A stretch of DNA of 19,762 nucleotides, from positions 1 through 19,762 of the forward strand of contig JBGPBY010000066.1 in the NCBI GenBank assembly GCA_041481485.1, in the 5' to 3' direction. Origin of the DNA: JBGPBY01 sp041481485 (lineage in GTDB: Bacteria > Acidobacteriota > Terriglobia > 20CM-2-55-15). Positions 1-6,350 of the stretch are shown piece by piece. The number at the start of each line of letters is the position of its first letter. Position 1 is the first letter of the stretch. Position numbers and translations under genes: made by a program. The notes beneath the pieces were generated by a model that saw nothing but the letters and a program-made list of their open reading frames with translations, searched no databases and was not told the origin of the DNA.

Positions 1-12
1 CAATTCGAGAAT

Positions 13-42
13 GTGCGCGGTCATAGACCGCGCCTACAGTGG
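13..42 (+). repeat. Dispersed palindromic repeat, copy R1
   Basis: Contains the palindromic core GCGCGGTCATAGACCGCGCC followed by TACAGTGG. The core arms GCGCGGTC and GACCGCGC pair around ATA. The same core with the same TACAGTGG tail recurs at 14375-14405, and in opposite orientation at 14211-14241 and 14316-14344. It lies just downstream of the htrA-like stop codon, so it could be a REP-like intergenic element or could act as a transcript-end hairpin. No T-run follows on the minus strand, so it is not a classical terminator. Confidence 0.75.
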
Positions 43-61
43 AAATCGAAATCCTTGAGAC

Positions 62-1720
62 TTACGGAATCATCGCCGCGAAATACTTACGTTCGTAGGT
101 GTAATCGCGCGTTGCCAGCGAAACCATCGGAACCATGACTCCAAATGCGATGCGGGTCCCACGCTTTAAGCCTGAAATCACGCGATCATAATCTGCAGGC
201 TGGCGTATTTCGTTCACATGACCGTCGACAACAATGGAATCGATCACAAAGGGCGGTGTGTTCGAATTTTCGGCGATAGGACCGCGGAATGCATCGGCGC
301 CAACGCTGTCTTTGAGAATGGATTTTATGGCCACACCGCTCAGCGATTTTTCCTTCACATACTTTTGAGGTATCGCTTGCACGCTGATTCCCAGTACGCG
401 ATCCGTGGGAAGGGCCGGAGCAGACGGCGATGCGCTCTCCGTGGGCGCGCTTTCTCCGTCGATGATTCTGGCTCGATCGGCAATCATGACCGGGATCGTC
501 TGTTCCTTCCCATCTCTCATGACCTTCACCTGCACGGAGCGATCGATCGGACTACTCGCGATTATGTCGAGCAGCATGGCGCCGGAAACAATCTTCTGCC
601 CCTCAATCTGGGTAATGACATCGTCCTGGCGCAGTCCAGCCTGGGCTGCGGGTTTTCCAGGAATGACGCTTGCAATGACGACCCCGTCTTTGACTCCGAA
701 CGCACGCAGTGTTTCGGGATCGTCCGGCACATAGCTGATGCCGATGGACCCACGGACCACCTTTCCGTTCTGGGCAATCTGGTTGTACACCTTGATCGCA
801 ATGTTCGACGGCAGCGCAAAACCCAAACCTGCAAAGGAATTCGTCTCCGAAACGATTGCCGTGTTGATCCCGATCACTTCGCCTGAAAGATTCACCAGCG
901 GGCCGCCGCTATTTCCCGGATTGATGGCGGCATCGGTTTGAAGGAAACTCTGGAATCCCTGGCCCTTGGAACGCGGCGCACCAGTACCGTTCAGGTCATC
1001 GGCAGAGCGGCCTTTGGCGCTGATGATGCCCGATGTGACGGTGTGATCAAATCCGAACGGGCTTCCGATAGCGAGAACCCAGTCTCCGGTCCGGACCGCA
1101 TCGGAATTTCCGAAGCGGGCAACCTGCAGATCCTTTCCGGCATCCACTTTGATCACGGCGAGGTCGGTATAGTTGTCTGTACCGATCAATTTGGCCGGTA
1201 ATTCGGTTTTGTCGGCAAGTCGAACTGTAATTTTGGAGGCCTTTTCAACGACGTGCTCATTGGTCAGGATGTAACCGGACTTGTCGACGATGAATCCCGT
1301 TCCGGTGGCCTCGGCCGGCTCCGGATCCTCCTGAGGGCCGAAGAGCCTGCCAAGCGCATCCCCAAGCGAATTGGGATCGATCGAATTGGGATCGATTGGG
1401 ATTTGCTGCTGCCCGTTTCCGCCATTGCCACCATTGCCTCGGCCACGGCCTCCACCACCACGGCCCCCGGGACGCGGCGCCTGCGTGACTTCCCTTTTCG
1501 GTGGAGCAATCAAGACTTGAATGTTCACCACCGCAGGCTCGAGTTGCGAAGCGATACCGGCGAAGGAATTCGACGCCAAAACCGGATCCGGAATGGCCAG
1601 GACCGGCGGCTTTTGTTCGCCGATAGCCTTGACGCCACCCGACACTATCGATCCAATGAGGACTCCAATACTGAGCGTCACCACCGTGAGTGCGAGGTAG
1701 ATCAATCGCTTGCTATTCAT
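62..1720 (-). CDS. DegP/HtrA-family periplasmic serine protease with two PDZ-like domains
   Basis: A trypsin-like protease of 552 aa, probably acting in envelope protein quality control. An N-terminal hydrophobic segment (about residues 6-28) works as a signal peptide or membrane anchor. The catalytic triad is visible: His156 in TNEHVV, Asp186 in YTDLAVIKVD and Ser271 in NPGNSGGPL. Residues 75-135, between the first protease strand and the GTGFIVD strand, match the LA loop of DegP. Here the loop is rich in Gly, Arg and Asn and carries a GNGQQQ motif and a duplicated IDPNS. PDZ1 covers about 325-415 (GVVIASVIPGKPAAQAGLRQDD). A divergent second PDZ-like domain covers about 440-530. The ATG at 1720 has an AAGAAGG Shine-Dalgarno at 1726-1733. 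It appears monocistronic. The family call is firm; the choice among DegP, DegQ and DegS types is not. Confidence 0.95.
   Translation of the reverse strand: MNSKRLIYLALTVVTLSIGVLIGSIVSGGVKAIGEQKPPVLAIPDPVLASNSFAGIASQLEPAVVNIQVLIAPPKREVTQAPRPGGRGGGGRGRGNGGNGGNGQQQIPIDPNSIDPNSLGDALGRLFGPQEDPEPAEATGTGFIVDKSGYILTNEHVVEKASKITVRLADKTELPAKLIGTDNYTDLAVIKVDAGKDLQVARFGNSDAVRTGDWVLAIGSPFGFDHTVTSGIISAKGRSADDLNGTGAPRSKGQGFQSFLQTDAAINPGNSGGPLVNLSGEVIGINTAIVSETNSFAGLGFALPSNIAIKVYNQIAQNGKVVRGSIGISYVPDDPETLRAFGVKDGVVIASVIPGKPAAQAGLRQDDVITQIEGQKIVSGAMLLDIIASSPIDRSVQVKVMRDGKEQTIPVMIADRARIIDGESAPTESASPSAPALPTDRVLGISVQAIPQKYVKEKSLSGVAIKSILKDSVGADAFRGPIAENSNTPPFVIDSIVVDGHVNEIRQPADYDRVISGLKRGTRIAFGVMVPMVSLATRDYTYERKYFAAMIP
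1367..1396 (+). repeat. Two perfect tandem 15-bp repeats inside the htrA LA loop
   Basis: CGAATTGGGATCGAT occurs at 1367-1381 and again at 1382-1396, with a partial third copy (TGGGAT) immediately after. On the coding strand the unit adds a five-residue IDPNS block, so copy-number change would keep the reading frame and only lengthen the loop. Confidence 0.85.
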
Positions 1721-1814
1721 AATTTACCTTCTTTACTAAGTTCAGACGGATTCTGAGGGAATTCCAGACCTTCCTGATTTTGCAGGTATCTCATTGGCAG
1801 CATGATTGCACGGC

Positions 1815-1820
1815 ATTATA
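1815..1820 (-). promoter_or_regulatory. Possible -10 box for the htrA-like gene
   Basis: A perfect TATAAT is read on the minus strand and overlaps the TAA stop of the upstream aminotransferase gene. It would give a leader of roughly 85 nt before the protease start. No good -35 is visible 16-18 nt upstream, so this is a weak call. Confidence 0.3.
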
Positions 1821-3030
1821 TCCCAACCGGAGACTTGGACTCGGCCCCCGGAATAAAGTTTGTGAGGCGGGCCAGACGCTCCTCAGCAGCGGCCAAGGTG
1901 GAATCTTTCTTGCAAAAAGTAAATCGAATGATGTCATAACCGGATTGCGGATCCGCAAAGAAACTGCTCCCGGGCACGGCAGCCACACCGACTTCCTTCA
2001 CCAGAAATTTGCAGAACTCCAGATCATTGGCAATGCCCAGCGATTTAAGAAATGGTCCGACATCGCACATCACATAGTAGGCGCCCCTGGGTACAAAGGC
2101 ATCAAAACCCGCGCGGCTCAGCATCGACAGCATGCGATCTCGCCGCAACTGATAGTGCTGCGCGAGTTCGGTGTAATAAGAGTCCGGCAGTCCGAGCGCC
2201 ACGGCGCCGGCATCCTGTAACGGAGCAGGCGCGCCGACCGTCATGAAATCGTGCATCTTCCGAATTGCGCCATTGATAGCCGGCGGCGCAATGATGTATC
2301 CGACGCGCCAGCCGGTGACACTGTATGTCTTCGACATACCGTTGACGACGATCGTGCGTTCGCGCATGCCGTCCAGTGTGATGGGAGAGACATGCGTCGC
2401 GCCGTCGTACAGAATGTGTTCGTAGATTTCGTCGGTGATTGCCAGAACATCCCACTTCCGGCACAGTCGGCCGATGATTTCCAGCTCCTGCCGGCTGAAG
2501 ACTTTGCCGGTCGGATTGTTCGGCGTATTGATAATGATTGCCTTGGTCTTGTTGTTGAATGCAGCCGCGAGTTCTGCTTCGTCAAAGGTCCAGTCCGGAC
2601 GGCGAAGTTGCACGTAACGCGGTGTGGCCCCGGAGATAATCGCGTCCGGGCCATAGTTCTCGTAGAACGGCTCAAAGACAATCACTTCATCGCCGGGATT
2701 GATGATGGCCAGCAAAACATCGATCATCCCTTCGGTGGAACCGCAGCAGACTGTGATTTCCGTTTCCGGGTCGATGTCAATTCCAAGGAAGCGTCTTGTC
2801 TTTGCCGTCAGCGCATCGCGAAATCGCTTGGAGCCCCACGTGATTGCGTATTGATTGATGTCTGCAAAAATGGCGTCCGCTGCCGCTTTTTTCAGGACAT
2901 CGGGCGCCGCAAAATCGGGGAACCCCTGAGACAGGTTGATGGCTCCATACTGGATGGCGAGCCGCGTCATTCCGCGTATGACCGATTCTGTGAAATGCGC
3001 GGCCTTGGCGGAAATCGGCTTTTTAAACAT
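1816..3030 (-). CDS. Class I/II PLP-dependent aminotransferase (kynurenine/methionine aminotransferase-like)
   Basis: A cytosolic fold-type I aminotransferase of 404 aa, normal length for the family. Family landmarks are in order: INLSQGFPDF (31-40), NTPNNPTG (168-175), TDEIYEHI with the PLP-pyridine Asp200 and Tyr203, the Schiff-base Lys234 in SKTYSVTGWRVGY, and Arg369 in DIIRFTF for the substrate carboxylate. The LSQGFPDF and NGMSKTYSVTGWRVGY patterns resemble the kynurenine-oxoglutarate / methionine (YbdL-like) branch more than classical AspC, but the amino donor cannot be read from sequence. The ATG at 3030 has only a poor Shine-Dalgarno and overlaps the stop of the upstream coiled-coil gene by 8 nt (ATGTTTAA), so the two are probably co-transcribed and translationally coupled. 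Confidence 0.93.
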   Translation of the reverse strand: MFKKPISAKAAHFTESVIRGMTRLAIQYGAINLSQGFPDFAAPDVLKKAAADAIFADINQYAITWGSKRFRDALTAKTRRFLGIDIDPETEITVCCGSTEGMIDVLLAIINPGDEVIVFEPFYENYGPDAIISGATPRYVQLRRPDWTFDEAELAAAFNNKTKAIIINTPNNPTGKVFSRQELEIIGRLCRKWDVLAITDEIYEHILYDGATHVSPITLDGMRERTIVVNGMSKTYSVTGWRVGYIIAPPAINGAIRKMHDFMTVGAPAPLQDAGAVALGLPDSYYTELAQHYQLRRDRMLSMLSRAGFDAFVPRGAYYVMCDVGPFLKSLGIANDLEFCKFLVKEVGVAAVPGSSFFADPQSGYDIIRFTFCKKDSTLAAAEERLARLTNFIPGAESKSPVGI

Positions 3031-3775
3031 GGCTGCCGTTAGCCGGTTGGGGCACCGGCGGCCGGGGAGACGCCGTCCGCATTCTCATACCAAAAGTTTC
3101 GATAGCCCGCTCCAGACACGAAATCAGAAAATCGAGAGCCACCGAATCGCATGGGAGTTTGGCCACAACAGCGCCGACGACTCTTTCCCGGACAGCGATG
3201 GATTTGGAATAGAGCTCCGAATTCTGACGTCCATCGGAAAGCGACGCTGAAAATACTCCACCGCGGAACTGCCACAGCGAGAGGCTATCGGACTTCGACA
3301 CATAGATGGCAAGGGATGACGCAAACGGTTCGCTCAGCTGAAGAAAGCGATACAGAATCTCGGTTTGAGAGGTGCTTTCCGAAAGTTGCCTCTGGGCATC
3401 GGCGAAAACGCGGAAGCGGCCGAGTTCGCTTTGCAGTTCCGAGCGTTCGGCTGCCCATCTGGATTGAGCCACTTGCAGCTCTTCGTCCACCTTCGCCTGC
3501 ATGTCGGAACGGATTTGCCGGGCCGCTAGCTCCATTTGTGCGTCGAAACTTTCCGTCAGCTCAATCCGGGCAGCCTCTCGGGCTTCCGTTCTGACATCTT
3601 CCAGCCGGGCATCAGCCAACTGCTGAGTATCCCGCTCTGCGGCCCGCAATGCCGTCTGAAGACGGGTTTGAAATTCGTCCTCAAGTTGTTGATGTGTTTC
3701 GGTTATGGCTCGATCCAACTCTGCCTCGATGGACGGGCCAAGCGCCTGCAGTAAACGTTCCGTGGCGTCCCGCAT
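3023..3775 (-). CDS. Coiled-coil protein with C-terminal globular (possibly GAF-like) domain
   Basis: A 250-aa protein of unrecognised family. Residues about 14-130 are strongly charged, Ala/Glu/Arg/Gln-rich and lack proline after residue 14, typical of a long coiled coil. Residues about 137-232 form a mixed domain with alternating hydrophobic stretches (SSLAIYVS, LSLWQFRGGVF, RVVGAVVAKLP), which resembles a small GAF-type sensor fold; that likeness is my inference. A Pro-rich tail (236-246) ends the protein. There is no signal peptide or membrane segment, so it is likely cytosolic. The ATG at 3775 is preceded by AGGAGG (3787-3792) 11 nt away. It overlaps the aminotransferase start by 8 nt. 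The ORF quality, ribosome site and coupling make it a real gene. Confidence 0.8.
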   Translation of the reverse strand: MRDATERLLQALGPSIEAELDRAITETHQQLEDEFQTRLQTALRAAERDTQQLADARLEDVRTEAREAARIELTESFDAQMELAARQIRSDMQAKVDEELQVAQSRWAAERSELQSELGRFRVFADAQRQLSESTSQTEILYRFLQLSEPFASSLAIYVSKSDSLSLWQFRGGVFSASLSDGRQNSELYSKSIAVRERVVGAVVAKLPCDSVALDFLISCLERAIETFGMRMRTASPRPPVPQPANGSHV

Positions 3776-3803
3776 GTGACCTTATTCCTCCTGGAAAAGG
3801 CCG

Positions 3804-3809
3804 ATTATA
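3804..3809 (-). promoter_or_regulatory. Possible -10 box for the coiled-coil gene
   Basis: A perfect TATAAT is read on the minus strand about 29 nt before the ATG at 3775, placing the expected start of transcription just upstream of the AGGAGG ribosome site. No consensus -35 is seen. It lies only 5 nt from the -35 box of the divergent ssrA promoter, so the two promoters would share DNA. Confidence 0.4.
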
Positions 3810-3814
3810 CTGCG

Positions 3815-3843
3815 TTGACATAAATGTCGACACCACCTATATA
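3815..3843 (+). promoter_or_regulatory. Sigma-70-type promoter of ssrA
   Basis: A perfect -35 TTGACA (3815-3820), a 17-nt spacer and a -10 TATATA (3838-3843) precede the mature tmRNA 5' end by about 38 nt. That distance leaves a short precursor leader for processing. The strength fits an abundant, constitutive RNA. Confidence 0.75.
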
Positions 3844-3881
3844 CATAGATGTCCGGATCGAATTTCTCTTCCTTAGCTTTA

Positions 3882-4231
3882 GGGGGCGCACCGGTTTCGA
3901 CGGAGACGCAGAAGAAGGAGATGCATGCCGAGGCCCATGTCCTCGTAAAAACGTGGAAACAATCAACTGCTGAATATACACCAGCACTAGCCGCTTAATA
4001 CCGGCTACGTCCTTGATCCGCTCTCCTGTTGACGGATCGAAGGACGTCACTTTAGACAGGATAGCCCGAGGCTGCTGACCCGGCGGCCAAAGAGCGAAAC
4101 CTAACGGGCGGGTGCCCCAGCCAGCTTGCCGATTCCTTCAGGCTGGGGTACGACAAAAACCGGAATCGGACACGCATGTAGAGTCTCCAACCGATCGTTT
4201 TCGGACGCGGGTTCAATTCCCGCCGCCTCCA
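3882..4231 (+). ncRNA. ssrA: Transfer-messenger RNA (tmRNA)
   Basis: One-piece tmRNA of about 350 nt, the RNA that rescues stalled ribosomes with SmpB. The 5' end GGGGGCG (3882-3888) pairs with CGCCTCC (4224-4230) to form the 7-bp acceptor stem, and CGCACCGGTTTCGACGG follows as in other tmRNAs. The T arm is GCGGG / TTCAATT / CCCGC (4207-4223). The tag reading frame ends GCACTAGCCGCTTAA (3984-3998), encoding ALAA and stop. If the usual U(-5)A(-4) rule places the resume codon at ACG 3951, the tag is TWKQSTAEYTPALAA; its first residues are less certain than its end. The genome reads CTT after the discriminator A at 4231, so the CCA end is not encoded and must be added enzymatically. Confidence 0.95.
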
Positions 4232-4260
4232 CTTTAGAATCAACGACTTAAACGCATTTT

Positions 4261-4323
4261 GTGGCCAAGATTTGGTCACAAATGGGCATGGTTGGGCATG
4301 GTTTGGTCACAATTTTGGTCACA
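4261..4323 (+). repeat. Cluster of TTGGTCACA repeats behind ssrA
   Basis: TTGGTCACA occurs at 4272-4280, 4303-4311 and 4315-4323. A fourth, inverted near-copy GTGGCCAA (4261-4268) can pair with 4272-4279 around a 3-nt loop. Between them TGGGCATGGTT is repeated in tandem (4283-4293 and 4293-4303, sharing one base). The cluster begins 30 nt after the tmRNA 3' end. Short direct repeats at this position resemble arm-type sites of tyrosine integrases at tRNA/tmRNA-integrated islands; that role is inferred. No integrase is present. Confidence 0.6.
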
Positions 4324-4379
4324 GTTTTTGATCTCCTTCCCTCGCTCCCCAATTGCCGGATCACAAAAGGTCTTGATGT

Positions 4380-4869
4380 ATGGCCGCTTTCAACGACCGA
4401 GTTTTCGGCTACGATTGCCTTCGAGAACAAGTGAGCATCGAGAGCAATCTTCAGGAACTGGATAACATCCGAAAGGACGCGCAAAGTATCCTGCAACACC
4501 TGTCGGACACTCACGTGAATCAGTCTCCCGGCGAGGGCCGCTGGTCCGTCGGACAGTGCTTCAGCCATCTGATCGTCACCGGCAGGGTGGAGCTTCCGTA
4601 CATAGAAGAAGCTATTCGCAAGGGACGGAAACAGCAGATTCTCGGACCGGAACCTTTTCGCTACGGCCGATATCGAAAGCTGGTTCGTACGCCAGATGGA
4701 CGTGCAGTCCAGGATTAAGTTCAAAGCTCCGAAGGTCTACGGGCCAACAACGGAGCAATTCACGGCGCCGAAACTGCTCAGCGATTTCCTTTCACTTCAA
4801 GAAGTTTTTTTGGACATAGAATTCTCCATGCTCAACCTTGAGCAGCGGCAAACAGACCAGTGGTATTGA
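4380..4869 (+). pseudogene. DinB-family protein, frameshifted and C-terminally truncated
   Basis: The first frame from ATG 4380 encodes a DinB_2-like N-terminus with the family signature SPGEGRWSVGQCFSHL followed by VTGRVELPYIEEAI and PFRYG. It then runs off into an unrelated tail ending at TAA 4716-4718. The family pattern continues in the +1 frame from about 4681: WFVRQMDVQSRIKFKAPKVY, then a helix-like segment ending at TGA 4867-4869. The frame must therefore slip between about 4665 and 4681. The usual C-terminal third, including the HxxxH-type metal-site helix, is missing. DinB-like proteins are four-helix-bundle, often metal-dependent enzymes acting on thiols or small molecules. This copy is most likely dead. 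The frameshift could instead be an assembly error, but the missing C-terminus would remain. Confidence 0.72.
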
Positions 4870-5189
4870 ATGGAACTCTCGTTATAAAAATAACAGGACT
4901 ATCACCGCACAGTCAATCCTTACGGTAACGAAATAGTCTGACGATAAGCCCCTCTCAATGTGCTGGCCGAGACGGTTGATCACGCTTTGTGTTCGGATTG
5001 CGGGAGTAAGCATTCGATGCTCTATTCTTGATTTTTCTACTGTTACTGGTCGTTCTTGGTTTTTGGGCAACATCCTAGTCAACATTCCGGGGATGGTATC
5101 GCTTGCTCTCGCTCTGCTATTTTTAGTGAATTCTTAAGTATTTGGTGAACACCACCTGGCGTTATGATGCCTGCCGGGAGGATTCCCCG
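4870..5189. other. Gene-free stretch between the DinB relic and the DUF6152 gene
   Basis: About 320 bases in which I recognise no gene, RNA or clear repeat. Short open frames exist on both strands but have no ribosome-binding site or family resemblance. Base composition is more AT-rich than the flanks around 4880-4930 and 5030-5140. It is probably eroded DNA plus the upstream region of the next gene. Confidence 0.5.
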
Positions 5190-5642
5190 ATGAGATCACG
5201 AATCGCAGCACTGCTTGTGGCCACGGTACTGGTGCTGACCGCCGCTCCACTGACAGCCCATCACTCGTTTGACGGCGAATACGAAAGAGACAAACCAATC
5301 TCATTGGTGGGAACAATGACTGGTGTCGAATGGGTCAACCCCCACTGCAAAGTCATGATCGTAGTCACGAACCAGGACGGCACAACAACCACGTGGACAG
5401 GAGAAGCAAAACCTCCACACGTGATGATCCAAAACGGATGGGACAGAGCGACTGCCGAATCCATGGTAAGGGCCGGCGAAACCGTCACCATCAAAGGCTA
5501 CGCTGCAAAAAACGGAAACCGCCTCTTCGCGACAGCACTCACAAGAGCGGACAGAACAACAACACTGAAGCTCAGCGGCGAGCCATCACCGCCATCGGCA
5601 ACTACTCGCGCCATTATCGAAGTATTGAAGTCGAACAGGTAA
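5190..5642 (+). CDS. DUF6152 family secreted protein
   Basis: A small exported protein of 150 aa. It has a clear signal peptide (residues 1-23, hydrophobic core AALLVATVLVLTAAP, cleavage near LTA/HH). The mature protein starts HHSFDGEY and carries the family pattern: KPISLVGTMTGVEWVNPH (35-52), TWTGEAKPPHVMIQNGW and GETVTIKGYAAKNGN. The fold is expected to be a small beta-barrel; the function of the family is unknown. The ATG at 5190 is chosen over an upstream in-frame TTG at 5142 because GGGAGGA (5176-5182) sits 7 nt before it and the signal peptide starts there. It is the only intact gene between ssrA and the toxin-antitoxin module. The low-complexity tail (about 130-150) is atypical. Confidence 0.85.
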   Translation: MRSRIAALLVATVLVLTAAPLTAHHSFDGEYERDKPISLVGTMTGVEWVNPHCKVMIVVTNQDGTTTTWTGEAKPPHVMIQNGWDRATAESMVRAGETVTIKGYAAKNGNRLFATALTRADRTTTLKLSGEPSPPSATTRAIIEVLKSNR

Positions 5643-5658
5643 AGGATTTTCGAGTGGC

Positions 5659-5901
5659 TTACGCGCCCTTGTGTGCCGCCTTGATCAGGAATAGTGGGAT
5701 CCGCATGCGTCGCGCATAAGTTGACTCATCTTGAAAGTGCTCGCGTCGGGGATGCGCCTCACGCAGCGCATCCAGACGAAACCCCGCGAACTGGAGCAGC
5801 CGTTCGTTCGGCGAGTCGGCGCTCCGCCTGCGGCGGGCATAGGTTGCGAACACTTCGTCATCATCGTAGAAGTCTGGTCCGGCCTTTGCATTCTGATTCA
5901 C
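5659..5901 (-). pseudogene. Class I SAM-dependent methyltransferase remnant with internal in-frame deletion
   Basis: The 80-aa open frame joins two ends of a methyltransferase. The N-terminal part (NQNAKAGPDFYDDDEVFATY and then RRRRSADSPNE) matches the usual start of this enzyme type, just before the SAM-binding Rossmann core. The C-terminal part (AGFRLDALREAHPR, then STYARRMRIPLFLIKAAHK) matches the usual last strand and helix of the fold. The whole SAM-binding core between them is missing, at about residue 33, with the frame kept. The start is GTG 5901 with AGAGGAT (5909-5914) upstream. It cannot be an active methyltransferase. Whether the short product is made is unknown. Confidence 0.65.
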
Positions 5902-6070
5902 TAAAGGGATCCTCTTGGGATGTCGACAAGTTCGCGCGAACATTGTAGCCGTGCCGCGGCTATGTGGGCCAATCGCCGACTTGGCTGTACCGCCTTCACG
6001 GAGAAGTACTTCTTTTTAGAAACCCTGGCGGGTGCGGACTACTTTTTGGACAAGGTACATGCTTCTCTCG

Positions 6071-6108
6071 TTGCGGTTGCTCATTGTAATTCTATATAGT
6101 TCTATATA
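6071..6108 (+). promoter_or_regulatory. Promoter/operator of the toxin-antitoxin module
   Basis: TTCTATATA is repeated at 6090-6098 and 6100-6108, exactly 10 bp apart and ending on the A of the antitoxin ATG; the first copy contains the palindrome CTATATAG. Ribbon-helix-helix dimers commonly bind two short sites one helical turn apart, so this is a likely autoregulatory operator. A possible -35 TTGCGG (6071-6076) with -10 TATATA (6093-6098) and a 16-nt spacer overlaps it. There is no Shine-Dalgarno before the ATG, so a leaderless or near-leaderless message is implied. Confidence 0.5.
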
Positions 6109-6350
6109 TGAAGACTCTAATAATCCAACTGGATGACGAAGTCGCAGCGCAAATCGAACGAGTTGCGCCGGGCAGATCACGACGGCGGTCCGAATTCATC
6201 CGCGATGCGATCCGAAAGGCCCTGTGGGAGATTGAAGAACGCGCGACCTGCGAAGCGTATCAGAATCACCCCGATTCCGCAGAGGCGTACTTGAATCCGG
6301 CTGTCTGGGAAACCACGCAGAAGACACGTCGAAGGCGCTCCGGCAAATGA
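6108..6350 (+). CDS. Ribbon-helix-helix (CopG/MazE-like) antitoxin
   Basis: An 80-aa antitoxin of a type II toxin-antitoxin pair. It should neutralise the downstream toxin and repress its own promoter. Residues 2-9 (KTLIIQLD) form the DNA-contacting beta-strand. Helix A is about 10-20, and helix B about 26-41 starts with the family pattern RRSEFIRDAIRKAL. The C-terminal half (42-80) is the expected flexible toxin-binding tail; its end is very basic (KTRRRRSGK). The ATG at 6108 has no ribosome site and lies inside a direct-repeat operator. The last four bases overlap the toxin start (ATGA, 6347-6350), typical of coupled antitoxin-toxin translation. Confidence 0.9.
   Translation: MKTLIIQLDDEVAAQIERVAPGRSRRRSEFIRDAIRKALWEIEERATCEAYQNHPDSAEAYLNPAVWETTQKTRRRRSGK

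Noticed and set aside
218..886. A long plus-strand open frame opposite the htrA-like gene
   Set aside because: It is antisense to a protease with a complete catalytic triad and has Cys/His/Arg-rich, non-protein-like composition; a codon-bias shadow.
4899..5142. Possible membrane-protein (permease) relic on the plus strand
   Set aside because: A hydrophobic stretch can be read near 5090-5135, but no conserved motif supports any family.
5962..6099. A 45-codon open frame on the plus strand ending in the antitoxin operator, a possible leader peptide
   Set aside because: No ribosome-binding site, no recognisable sequence, and its stop lies inside the operator repeats; a frame this short can be chance.
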